A DNA stretch of 64,000 nt from Andalucia godoyi (taxonomy: Eukaryota > Discoba > Jakobea > Jakobida > Andaluciidae). Each line of letters starts with the position of its first letter. The first letter of the stretch is position 1. Below are positions 21,110 through 30,515 of the stretch, in pieces. The notes under the pieces were generated by a model. That model saw only the letters and a list, made by a program, of their open reading frames with translations, did no database searches and was not told where the DNA came from. The DNA is taken from assembly GCA_009859145.1 (NCBI GenBank), contig VRVR01000020.1, forward strand, positions 248,001 through 312,000, written 5' to 3'. The position numbers and the translations under genes are program-made.

Positions 21110-21378
21110 GTGCCCGTTCATTATTTTCTTCCTTTTTTCATTACGCTCTTTGTTTCATGTACCTATATGCATGGTGGAACTGTTTTGAAACGTCTTGCTC
21201 TCATAATAAAGCACTAACACGATGTAACCATGCGTTTTCCAGAGGCTCCGGCAGATTGCAGATGCGCACCAAACCCAAAAGGCGCGAAGGCCACATGTTG
21301 CTGATGTTTTCACCCCTGTGCGACCGTTTTACATTCACATAGCATATCACAACCGCGAAAAAGAAGAGAAACACGATG

Positions 21379-23337
21379 CTATGAATCCGCTGAATGGGGA
21401 TCCAAATGCGAATGCGCAGGCTCCCGCTCCGGCTCAGCGTCTTGTGTGGATTCCCGTAGACTCGGTCCGCCGTGTTGTTGCCGCGCGCGCCGGGCGGCAA
21501 GCCTTTCTTGCACTCGTCGCATCTGCAATTCTCGTTCCGTGTCCAATCTTGATTCCAGAAGTTTGTGTTCCAGTGCAGATATCTTGAAAATTTGCAATGC
21601 TTCTTCTCTTTGAAGCACTCGAGTTTTGGCAAGAGAATACCAGCCTTGGGCCAAATCCGACTCCGAGATGTGTTCCATCGCCGAGGGAAACAAGCGAGTG
21701 AACTGCAGACGCCACAAGGCGCCATTCAATGACAAACTGTTCCATTGGTCGCAAACTTGCGCGCAAGCAACAACATTTGCCGTGGACAAGAAAGAAAAGA
21801 CGCGCACCATAGAGCCTGAAGGCAGATCAGAAATGAAAACGCTCCGACGGACACGCATGCAGGTCTCGGATTCCAGCCGCCGATGCAGCAGAGGGGAAAC
21901 TTGCTGTTCGAATAGTTTCAATTCCTCTGCAAACTCGTCCTTCAGACAATATGAGAATGCACAGGACACTTCAAGCAAGCACTGGTATTCTTGAAGGCAC
22001 AGTTCGGTCCACGATCTCAGTGAATCACCCGTGTTGGAGAGCGACAGCATCATGGTTGCCCTCGAGATGCGCGCAAACACGTAAGGCGACAAACACTCGG
22101 TATCGCATGGCTTGATTCGGGGCACTTCAACCCGCTTGTGAAATGTCTGCAGGAATTTTCCGTAGGCGTCAATAGCTCTCACTACCATCGCCTTTGAACA
22201 AAGAACCTTGGACCACTCTTCGAACAATTGCGCAAGATCAAACAGAATTTGACGGGAGAGATCCCGATAGGCGTCCGAGGTAAGCTGCAGCGCAATTGGA
22301 GCAAGAAGTTCAAACCGCGACTGAAGTGCTTCCAACTGCGACATCCCAGTCGCTACCGCACACAGCCGAAACCACGAACAAAGCGCCCGAACGCATCTGA
22401 AATGCAAGGATACAAAGCCATTTAAAGGAAAAATAGCCAGCGCATTGTCCAAGCGCACTTTCGCTTGATGTCGCAGCCCCTGCAACTGGAAGTCTGTCAG
22501 CATTGCACCGTCGACTTTCAGAACCTCCAGCAAACATATTCCTTCGTACAAATCCAGTTTCCCAAGCAACTCTGCAGCATCGAAAATGCCAGTTGAAGCA
22601 TCAACCGCGCCGGCACCATCGCCCTCCAACTTTGCGTGGACACGACACCGCTGGATGCAGTCGAGAAAAGGATCCGCAAACAGGCCAACATTGATGTCCA
22701 ACACAGTCTCTAGAAACTGCATCGCAGACGAGACGCTGAATCTCGCTTGCAAAGCATTTGAATAACATGCAACTGCAAGATCCACAGTCCCGAGCCCAAC
22801 GTACACCGAACCAAGCCGCAGTAGACAGCTCCAGTGAATCCTTTGCGGTCTGCAATGCTCTGCATCTGCACCTTGCCCAGCAAGCAATTGATGCGGCAAA
22901 GACACATACTGAGCATAGACTTGTTCGGACTGCTGAAAGGAAGCCTTTGCGAGTTCCAGATCATGCCTGCGAAAGTGATTCAGGCCGATAATGTAATGCA
23001 TTTCCTGTTCCAAATCGAGCGGAAGCAATTTCAAAAAGCGATTCGAAGAAAATGTAGCTTCCACTTGCGAGTACTCTTCGCAGTAAAATAAATTCCATCC
23101 AAGCAAATAGTGCACTTCGCTCATCAATGAGCCGATCCGCCCATGATCACTCGACTGCTCGTTGTTCAGACTCTGCTGGAACTGTTCCTGAAACACCGAG
23201 ATGCATCTGTGAAGATGCGACTTTGCGTTGTTCAGCAATGCAAAGGAACACTCGATTTCAAACAGCAAGTGCAGTTGTCGCACGAGTTCCACCGTCTGTT
23301 CCAGAAACTCGAAAAACCCACCGATGCTCATCATCAT
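21379..23337 (-). CDS. KIF-binding-protein-like TPR region fused to a C-terminal F-box
   Basis: The 652-residue product begins MMMSIGG. Residues 1-490 are all-helical TPR-like repeats. The segment around 370-480 (LSRQILFDLAQLFEEW, AIDAYGKFLQTF, LSPYVFARISRATMML) has the order seen in the C-terminal half of KIF1-binding protein (KIFBP), a kinesin inhibitor. Residues about 507-560 read as an F-box: VFISDLPSGSMVRVFSFLST, followed by the VCDQWNSL and LWRLQFTRLFP elements, which recruit Skp1 of SCF ubiquitin ligases. A charged helix and an acidic tail end the protein. The F-box call is fairly firm; the KIFBP relation is based on pattern and is less certain. If both hold, the protein could link kinesins or another client to ubiquitination. 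Confidence 0.6.
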   Translation of the reverse strand: MMMSIGGFFEFLEQTVELVRQLHLLFEIECSFALLNNAKSHLHRCISVFQEQFQQSLNNEQSSDHGRIGSLMSEVHYLLGWNLFYCEEYSQVEATFSSNRFLKLLPLDLEQEMHYIIGLNHFRRHDLELAKASFQQSEQVYAQYVSLPHQLLAGQGADAEHCRPQRIHWSCLLRLGSVYVGLGTVDLAVACYSNALQARFSVSSAMQFLETVLDINVGLFADPFLDCIQRCRVHAKLEGDGAGAVDASTGIFDAAELLGKLDLYEGICLLEVLKVDGAMLTDFQLQGLRHQAKVRLDNALAIFPLNGFVSLHFRCVRALCSWFRLCAVATGMSQLEALQSRFELLAPIALQLTSDAYRDLSRQILFDLAQLFEEWSKVLCSKAMVVRAIDAYGKFLQTFHKRVEVPRIKPCDTECLSPYVFARISRATMMLSLSNTGDSLRSWTELCLQEYQCLLEVSCAFSYCLKDEFAEELKLFEQQVSPLLHRRLESETCMRVRRSVFISDLPSGSMVRVFSFLSTANVVACAQVCDQWNSLSLNGALWRLQFTRLFPSAMEHISESDLAQGWYSLAKTRVLQREEALQIFKISALEHKLLESRLDTERELQMRRVQERLAARRARQQHGGPSLRESTQDAEPEREPAHSHLDPHSADS

Positions 23338-24266
23338 TGTCGTCCAGCAACAGTTTCTTTAGGTGCAAGAAAAACCCAACAATCAACCAATCAACCAATC
23401 AACCAATCAACCAATCAACCAATCAACCAATCAAATCAGTTCATGTCTTTCAGCAGCGATTGTTTCATTCCAGCAATTGAACGATAATCACGTTTGCGCA
23501 ATGCGATGCTACCGAACTGATGTTTCCTTCTGTATCTATCTGTCGTTTGTGTGTATGGTTTTGTTTGCTTTTTGTGCACTGACGAACAAACACGCTGTTT
23601 CCCAGCATCTTTGCGAGTCTTCTTTTTTCCTCCTTTGGCGGAGGGTTGTTATCGGCAGATCGGATGCGGAAGCCGTTGACGCCACTGATGGCTGGTTACG
23701 AGCGGAGTGAGCTACAAAAGGAAACGTCGTAGCAAAAAGGGAAACCCGATCCGACAAAAAGCCCTCTCCCCAAACTTTCCAGACTCCTCACGCCCCTCCT
23801 CAAGTCTTCTCCGGTCGTATCTCGCGCACGAGGCCTTCTCATTGTTTTCTCCCCCATCTTGAGTGAGGTTTGGGCTTTGCCACCCTTTTTGCCTGGCTCT
23901 TTCCCTTCTTTCTTCTTCTTCTTCTTCTTCTCTCTCTCTCTCTCTCTCTCTTTCTCTTTCTCTCTCGTCTTCTCGTCTTCTTGTCTTCTCGTCTTCTTTC
24001 CTTTCTTTTTTTAATTTTTAATTATATTTATTTATTCATTTGAAGGGAAAAAGAATAAGGGCAGTTCAAATCATTTGTTTTGTCGCCTTCTTGTTTCACA
24101 CCTCTTTTATCTCGGTTGCACTGGCAAATCAGCATCATCGTCGTTATTGTCTGTTGAGGGAACTCCGAGTGATCATTCACAGTCTTTGTTCACCTTAAAT
24201 CTCACAACTTTCCCTGATCGTATCTTGATCCGTCTCTTCTGTTTTTCTCAAGCAAACGACATCATC
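23338..24266. other. Long divergent 5' region upstream of E2F with simple repeats
   Basis: An 8-nt repeat (unit AACCAATC) of about seven copies lies at about 23380-23437, immediately upstream of the F-box gene start. Downstream are CTT and CT tracts (23915-23955), a CTTCTCGT-type run and AT-rich sequence to 24050. The last 200 bases are probably the E2F leader. Upstream in-frame ATGs at 24075 and later give no conserved sequence. No RNA gene is visible. Confidence 0.5.
23380..23437. repeat. AACCAATC octamer tandem repeat
   Basis: About seven near-perfect copies of an 8-nt unit lie 45 bp upstream of the F-box gene start codon. Confidence 0.9.
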
Positions 24267-24805
24267 ATGTCGCAAGGCTCTGGAAAGCGCGTGATCGAAA
24301 GCACATCAGGCCCTCTTACCGCCCCTCCTCCTTCCAAGCGACCGACTTCGCAATCACAGCAGCCTGCAAGCCCACAACCTCTTCAACACCATCAACACCA
24401 CCATCACCAACAACAACAATTACAGCCACAGCCACAGCCACAGCCACAACAACACTCACAGCTACCACAACCACCGACTCAGCAAGGTTTCTCTGCCACG
24501 TATTCTCCACGAACAATTCCTTCTCCATCTCGTATGTACTTTCCTCTTCTCTCTCGCACCTCCAATTTCGGTCCGTTGTTCAGCATTTTTCTTATTCGTA
24601 TCATGTACCTCGTTATTGTGTTTCAAAAAATTACATAATATAATAAGACGCAGTTTCGACAGCAAGCGCAGTTGGAGTTACCGGTTCGTCGTTCGTTTCG
24701 CCCTCCCCGGGCGTTCATGCCTCTATTCTACGTCGTGGCGCAACCATTATACCTTCGATGCCAGCTAGCTTTGCAACCGCTCCCAACAGCAGCAGCAGCA
24801 GCAGC

Positions 24806-24856
<51 letters not shown>

Positions 24857-26074
24857 CATATGATGAGCAACGGACCGAGCACTCCGTCTGTTCATCATCC
24901 GATTCCTTCGATGGGGGCATTTTCGACGCCAGGTGCCCCTTCGTCGACGCCGGGCCAGTCGTCTGCCAGTGGTGGCGGAATGAAATGGAGTGGGTCTTCT
25001 GTTTTGCTGAATGGTGCGGGGATGTCGACGCCTTCTTCTGGTTCATCCCTCGCCCGGTCCCAATCGCACTCGCATGCAATGAGCTCGCATCTGCCGCCAA
25101 GTGCACAGGGATCGGCTGCTCGGGGTGGCCAAAATGTCACGCCTTCTTCGGTTGGGTCTGCTTCCGCAGCCGGAATGAGTGCGGCCAGTGCTGCAACTCG
25201 TCACGATTCCTCCTTGACGAAGCTCACAGAGCAGTTCATGAGCATTCTTGCACACCACGCAACATCGGGACCCTCGGGCTCCATTGCATTCCAACCAGTT
25301 GACTTGAATGAAGCCGCGAAGGTTCTTGGTGTCCAGAAGCGTCGGATCTACGATATCACAAACGTGTTGGAAGGAATCGGGCTCATTGAGAAGCGGGCAA
25401 AGAACAATATCGCATGGATTGGTGTTGGAATCGCAACGGAATCGGGTGAACATACGCATCCGGTTGCTTCTCTGAGAGCGGAAGTGGGTCTCTTAGCAGA
25501 GCAGGAAAGGATCTTGTCTGAGGAGATTGCAGAGGAAGAATCCACTATTCGTGGACTGTCTGTTCAGCATGCAAACGCTGCCTTTGTTCCATATGACGAC
25601 ATTAGATCGCTGGATGTGTTCAAACACGACACAGTGATTGGAATCAAGGCTCCTCCAGGTACCGAACTCAGTGTCCCCGACCCAGATCAAGACATGACTC
25701 CCGGCACAAGAAGGTTTCAGATGTTCCTGGCCGCACCTTCCGGCGCCATCGACTTGTTTCTTATTTCGGAAGTGTCCTCGGATGCTGCGAATTCTTCTTC
25801 TGCCTCTGGACAGCCGCTTGGTGGTGCGCCGGGTTCGAATGATGCTGGCGATTCTCAAAGCCACCAACTCTCTATTGACGTCAAGTCAGAACCACAATCT
25901 CACAACAGCGGGAGTGTTCCGCCGAGCCGTTCTAGCCAGTCTGCCAAGAACGCAACCACGGCTTCTCGGCTTCATTCCCCGCGACAAACGGACATGGACT
26001 TTTACTGGGGCAATGACGTGAACCAACAGGAAACAGATCTCGCTGCCATTTACGGCGTTGGTGATCACCAGTAA
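24267..26074 (+). CDS. E2F: E2F transcription factor with DNA-binding, marked-box and Rb-binding regions
   Basis: Two exons (24267-24531 and 24654-26074) encode 561 residues; the 122-bp intron has a GTATGT donor and a GACGCAG acceptor. The N-terminal 265 residues are low complexity, with His/Gln, Ser, Thr and Asn runs. The winged-helix DNA-binding domain spans about 270-345 and contains [19 protein letters not shown], the E2F (not DP) recognition helix. A leucine-rich dimerisation helix and marked box follow (about 355-445). The last 30 residues contain [16 protein letters not shown], matching the Rb-pocket motif D-Y-x-x-G...E-x-x-D-L-F. It should bind DNA with a DP partner and regulate G1/S genes under Rb control. 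Confidence 0.95.
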
Positions 26075-26091
26075 GAATTAGAAAGAAGGAA

Positions 26092-26095
<4 letters not shown>

Positions 26096-26153
<58 letters not shown>
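26096..26153. repeat. (GA)n microsatellite
   Basis: About 28 GA units lie just after the E2F stop codon, in the presumed 3' UTR. Confidence 0.95.
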
Positions 26154-26158
<5 letters not shown>

Positions 26159-26242
26159 GATACGTTTGTAAAAGTCTAGTCGTTTTTAAAAATTTTAATT
26201 TAAAGAATATAATATAAAATGTAGATCATCAGCCCTGCCTGT

Positions 26243-27385
26243 TCACTGCAGGATGGATGGGTCGCGAACAAACGATGGAGTCGATGTGACCGTCGTCATA
26301 TCGGGATCCAGACGCTCCTCACGTTCGGCAAGCCAACTATCGTCGACAACAGAAGGCGCATCCATCATCACCTTTTCTCGTGCGAGTGCCACCAGGTATT
26401 TTGAAAACCTTTCCCTGAAGGGTCCGTATCTGCACACACGGTTCGCCAGCGTGATTGAATCGAAATACTGGTCCGGCGACCGTTGGAATGGCCGATCTTC
26501 AGGATGTGCCATGTCCGCAATCGATATGATGCATGCGTTCTTATTGTACGGTTCACGGAACTCTCGCGAGTGCGTGAGAACAGCGGGAAGCAGAAGCGTC
26601 TGTATACACACGACACCCATGATCCACGAAATGGTCGCCCAAGGAATGATCAGATTCCCCATTTGTTTTGAAGTCTTCCCAGCACCGCCCCTGGATTGCC
26701 CCCTTAGCAAATCAATCCGAGAGATGGCTGCTGGCTTCTTGCGATCTTCCGAGAGCCCTATCCGCAACACGTCTACCGCCGAACCGAACGCGATGAAGGC
26801 AATTTCCACAGAGGGAAGATCGCGAGTAAAGAACCATTCGACCGCGAGCTGCAAGCCTGCCCACCCCAGGAACGGAAGCGGAGTTGCATACCTATTTCGA
26901 AGCACAACTGCAAAAGGGAGTACGTAGGATGAGAATGTCGTCATGTGCTCTGCTAGTTGCATTCTGTAAAACATCGATACCACAGGAAACCAATCTATAA
27001 ACATGTTGAACAATGCTGTCCATTTCGTGGTACGAGATTTAGAATCCTTGAGCACGTGGCAGCCAATCAAACAAAAGGTCTCGAGCACCATCAGAATTCG
27101 CAAAATGTACCAAGCCAGCCGAACGGAATACTGTCCCACTTCACCAGAATCAAAGTGAACAGGCGACGTGAAGATCAGCGAGCACACGCTGGGGGCAAGG
27201 CTGCACAGAACGCCGTCTGCAGACATCAGCGGATGCATCACTCGATGCGGAAATACGACGGGAGCAAACTCGTACCCATGTTTCCAAACACCAGACAGAA
27301 CTCCCACGAAAAATACGTGGTACACTGCTGCGATCGAGACGCACAGGGGGAAAATCTTTCTCATCGCCCTCGATTTGCTGAGCAC
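26243..27385 (-). CDS. Multipass membrane protein, family not recognised
   Basis: The 380-residue product has about six or seven hydrophobic segments: roughly 10-34, 88-112, 125-145, 150-166, 173-190, 195-210 and 245-270. The C-terminal 110 residues are soluble and mildly charged. A start at the second Met (MRKIFP) is equally possible. No transporter, GPCR or acyltransferase motif is visible. The start lies 325 bp before the assembly gap, and the stop lies in the A/T-rich 3' region convergent with E2F. Confidence 0.65.
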   Translation of the reverse strand: MLSKSRAMRKIFPLCVSIAAVYHVFFVGVLSGVWKHGYEFAPVVFPHRVMHPLMSADGVLCSLAPSVCSLIFTSPVHFDSGEVGQYSVRLAWYILRILMVLETFCLIGCHVLKDSKSRTTKWTALFNMFIDWFPVVSMFYRMQLAEHMTTFSSYVLPFAVVLRNRYATPLPFLGWAGLQLAVEWFFTRDLPSVEIAFIAFGSAVDVLRIGLSEDRKKPAAISRIDLLRGQSRGGAGKTSKQMGNLIIPWATISWIMGVVCIQTLLLPAVLTHSREFREPYNKNACIISIADMAHPEDRPFQRSPDQYFDSITLANRVCRYGPFRERFSKYLVALAREKVMMDAPSVVDDSWLAEREERLDPDMTTVTSTPSFVRDPSILQ

Positions 27386-27675
27386 GACAGTCGACTACGG
27401 AATCCTATTATGATTGCAGATGCTACTGTTTCGAGTATTGTGCTGCACGAATGTGGGAAGCAAAGCTGCAAAGCTGCAAAGAAACTGACAAGAGAGGGGC
27501 GGGAGAAAGAAGAAGAAAAATTAAAATTAAAATTTAAAAAAAAAACGACAGAAGGAAAGAAAAAAGTGCGCGGCAGAAAGCAAACGGGGAACAGATGGCT
27601 CGAGTCTGTGCCACGTCGAGCACCGATGAAATGTCCGACAAGACAATGCCTCAACTTGGAGTTGATGCAGTTGAA

Positions 27676-27709
27676 CGCTTACATTGTGCACTGAACATGC
27701 ATATCTACG
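27676..27709 (+). repeat. Truncated copy of the dispersed non-coding block (runs into gap)
   Basis: Thirty of 34 bases match 62214-62247, and all four differences are transitions. The copy stops at the first N of the assembly gap, so its remainder is unsequenced. Confidence 0.7.
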
Positions 27710-28062
27710 NNNNNNNNNNNNNNNNNNNNNNNNNNNNNNNNNNNNNNNNNNNNNNNNNNNNNNNNNNNNNNNNNNNNNNNNNNNNNNNNNNNNNNNNNNN
27801 NNNNNNNNNNNNNNNNNNNNNNNNNNNNNNNNNNNNNNNNNNNNNNNNNNNNNNNNNNNNNNNNNNNNNNNNNNNNNNNNNNNNNNNNNNNNNNNNNNNN
27901 NNNNNNNNNNNNNNNNNNNNNNNNNNNNNNNNNNNNNNNNNNNNNNNNNNNNNNNNNNNNNNNNNNNNNNNNNNNNNNNNNNNNNNNNNNNNNNNNNNNN
28001 NNNNNNNNNNNNNNNNNNNNNNNNNNNNNNNNNNNNNNNNNNNNNNNNNNNNNNNNNNNNNN
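27710..28062. other. Assembly gap (353 N)
   Basis: An unresolved run of N bounded on the right by a GA dinucleotide tract (28063-28082). The tract is the likely reason the assembly broke. Confidence 0.99.
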
Positions 28063-29150
28063 GAGAGAGAGAGAGAGAGAGAGCTCCTGTATGTGTATGA
28101 GCATCTCGTTTGTTCTCATGTTGCTGGCTGGAATGACTTTGGGATGTCTGATGTCCTTCATTATTGTCGTGTTTTTTCCATGTTTTCTTCTTTCTCTCAT
28201 ATCGTACCATGCTGGAATTACCTATACCAGACTGTTGCTTTGTTCTGTTCTATTTTGTTCTGCTACGTTTTTGGACTATGAATTATGGATGAATGATGAT
28301 GATGCACACATGGATGTTTTTTGTTTTGTCGAGATGAACAGTCGTCATTCCGCGGCGAGTTCTTGGATGTGCGTTTTTGCTAATGGACATGTAGCATACT
28401 TTGGCCTCTTTGGGCTGTAAAACTTTGAACATTATCGTCCCCTCGCTCTGAGTTTGTCCCGCCCCGCGCGACAATCGCAAACTCCCAGAAATAATGCGTC
28501 GCAGATGATTCCAGGGAGAAAAAATAGCCGGACACGCACAGCCAATACATGAATCGTGATTGATCATCGGGCTAAGCTGTCCCCGAAGACAGGATCCCAA
28601 GCCACGTGTTTTTCATTTTTGTGGCGAGCACCAACTCCTCAATGCAGATTGCTCTGCATCAAAGGGCCATCGCTTCTTCTTCTTGCTCTGCGCCTTCGAC
28701 GAGAGGGGATCAGCGGGTTTCTTGGTTCTCGGCATCTTCAGGCATGGCCGGTGTGAGTTTGTTGGGAAGATCCCTCTCTGGAGCCATGAGATGCCTTCTT
28801 TTTTGTCTTTGATGAAAGGTGCTGCTTGAAGGTTCGATCACGAACAACACAAACAGAAAGGACAAGGAAGTGAAAGAATGAAAAGGAATTTCCAGACTGC
28901 ACTACGGTAGGAACATAGCGTCCCCGCCATAGGGTTCGATAAACAAAAACGTCCAGTATTAAATGTTGCCTGTTGGATGTTCAATGTTGAGACACGGAAT
29001 CGGTCACCCACTTTTAACGAGAGAGGACTCCGTCCCGAAAAGGATGATCGAACTGCGCAGCGTTTCTCTTTTCCGAGCATTCTCTTTCCAGGTATCCACT
29101 GCTTCATTTTCCGTTTTCTTGGGTCTTTTCAAGGAATCATCCACATTCAG

Positions 29151-30008
29151 ATGGTGGACGTCGTGCAATTTCGACAATCGCTGTGGGCATCGTCGATCGT
29201 CTTGAATTTAACATTTGAAAAATTGGAAGGGATCGAAGTTCCTGCATTGATGGTCAACGTGAAGCGCATTTCGTACCTCTCGCAGCTGTGCACCAAGATT
29301 CGAAAGCACGTCTCTCTGTTCTTGCCCAAATCCGTTCTCGATGCAACATCTCCTTTGCTGGAGCCAGGCGCTTCACAGACTGGATCGCCCTTTCAATTTC
29401 TCTGGTTTTCGAGAGCAAATTCTGGATATGCGCAGCAGCAGCAAGCCGTCGTTGCATGGCACTATCCCATTGGAGTTCTTGTTCCAGAATCCTCGTCTTC
29501 TGGACTTGCGACGTTTCGCGTGTGCTTTGGAAAGAATCTTCCGGATAGTGTGATGGACCTCGAAGCAGAAGGTGCTCTTCGATCGTTGTTCTTCGATTCG
29601 TTGAAGCAAGCATCGCAGTGCGTCTTTGGCACCACGCAGCCCATCATGACTCTGTCCACTTCCGATGGCCGTGTGTTGTGGGACTCATTCTCACTTTCTG
29701 ATTTGTCAATGTATCTCCCTGTGCGAAACAAGCTGTTTGAACGACCAACAGTGGGCGCGATCCTCATGGTGCATTTTGCGGATGACATGAAATGTCCTCT
29801 GACTCGGAAATTGACAGACGACGTGCTGTCCAGGTCTCTGGTGGAAGCATTTCCAGATACATTTGACGCGAAGGTTTCAGTCGTGTCGATCGCGGGATGT
29901 GTTGTGGATAAGAAAGTGTGGAAATCCTGTGCAATTCGAGATCTTGTTGGTTACGCTTCTTCGCCCGATTTGTTCTTGCGCATTCAGGTTGCATCTGCGT
30001 ATGCTTAG
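29151..30008 (+). CDS. ATG5: Autophagy protein ATG5
   Basis: The 285-residue product starts at MVDVVQFRQSLW, close to the 275 residues of animal ATG5. It has the ATG5 layout: an N-terminal beta-grasp fold, VAWHYPIGVL (about 102-110) matching the invariant WHYPIG, a helical middle and a second beta-grasp domain ending SPDLFLRIQV. Lys152 in FFDSLKQAS falls where the ATG12-conjugated lysine (human Lys130) is expected, so covalent conjugation seems intact. ATG12-ATG5-ATG16 promotes ATG8 lipidation on forming autophagosomes. The open frame extends upstream without homology, so the later ATG is preferred. Confidence 0.88.
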   Translation: MVDVVQFRQSLWASSIVLNLTFEKLEGIEVPALMVNVKRISYLSQLCTKIRKHVSLFLPKSVLDATSPLLEPGASQTGSPFQFLWFSRANSGYAQQQQAVVAWHYPIGVLVPESSSSGLATFRVCFGKNLPDSVMDLEAEGALRSLFFDSLKQASQCVFGTTQPIMTLSTSDGRVLWDSFSLSDLSMYLPVRNKLFERPTVGAILMVHFADDMKCPLTRKLTDDVLSRSLVEAFPDTFDAKVSVVSIAGCVVDKKVWKSCAIRDLVGYASSPDLFLRIQVASAYA

Positions 30009-30515
30009 AAAAGACCGGGCCCCGTTGGCGAGGCTGGGTTGTTGCATGTGCGTTATCCATAGTAAATGTACAGATAAGTAGGTTGACTGTGAGTTCGGAG
30101 GGATCCAGGCATGAGAAACCGTCTCTCTGATGGCTTCCAGTGGACGGAGACGATCATCACGAGAAGATAAAGTAAGAAGTCAAGGCACTGTCGCTTAAAC
30201 ACTCAAGCAGCAATAATAATAATAACAATAATAATAACAATAATAATAACAAAAATAATAACAAAAATAAAAATTCAGCAAATCAGGAATCATATCTTTA
30301 ATCTGTCTACATACCAATTAGGTTTGGTTACATTTGGGGTTGGGGTTGGTCTGCTATTTTGCTCTCTCGCAAAATACAGGAGTCATCATAGTTTAAAACA
30401 AAAAACCAATAGTGAAGGAAATCATGAAGAGAGGAGAGAAGGTGGGGAGGAGCAGGAAGAAAAATGGGCGCACAGGAAAGAAGTGGCAGGCACCTCTGAC
30501 ACCGCCACAACAAGA
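30009..30515. other. Convergent 3' region with AAT/AAC microsatellite
   Basis: This joins the 3' ends of ATG5 and the PNUTS-like gene. An imperfect AAT/AAC trinucleotide repeat lies at about 30210-30272. Several AATAAA-like and AATAAT stretches could serve polyadenylation. Confidence 0.5.

Larger units (their letters stand above)
27386..29150. other. Intergenic region interrupted by an assembly gap
   Basis: About 325 bp of A-rich sequence precedes a truncated copy of a dispersed non-coding block (27676-27709). A run of N follows (27710-28062), then a GA tract. From 28085 to 28420 a + strand frame is rich in Phe/Leu/Cys but resembles nothing. A hairpin-rich stretch lies at 28441-28592. A 40-codon minus-strand frame starting MPRTKKPADP (ATG at 28733-28735) has no continuation that I can find. 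The ATG5 leader begins somewhere after 28900. Confidence 0.5.

Noticed and set aside
23380-23437. AACCAATC repeat as an interstitial telomere
   Set aside because: The 8-nt unit is not a known telomere type, is short, and lies between two ordinary genes; a simple microsatellite explains it.
28617-28735. Minus-strand frame MPRTKKPADPLSSKAQSKKKK as an eS25-like ribosomal protein start
   Set aside because: Only the lysine-rich start is similar. The frame stops after about 40 codons and no downstream exon with the eS25 core is present before the gap.
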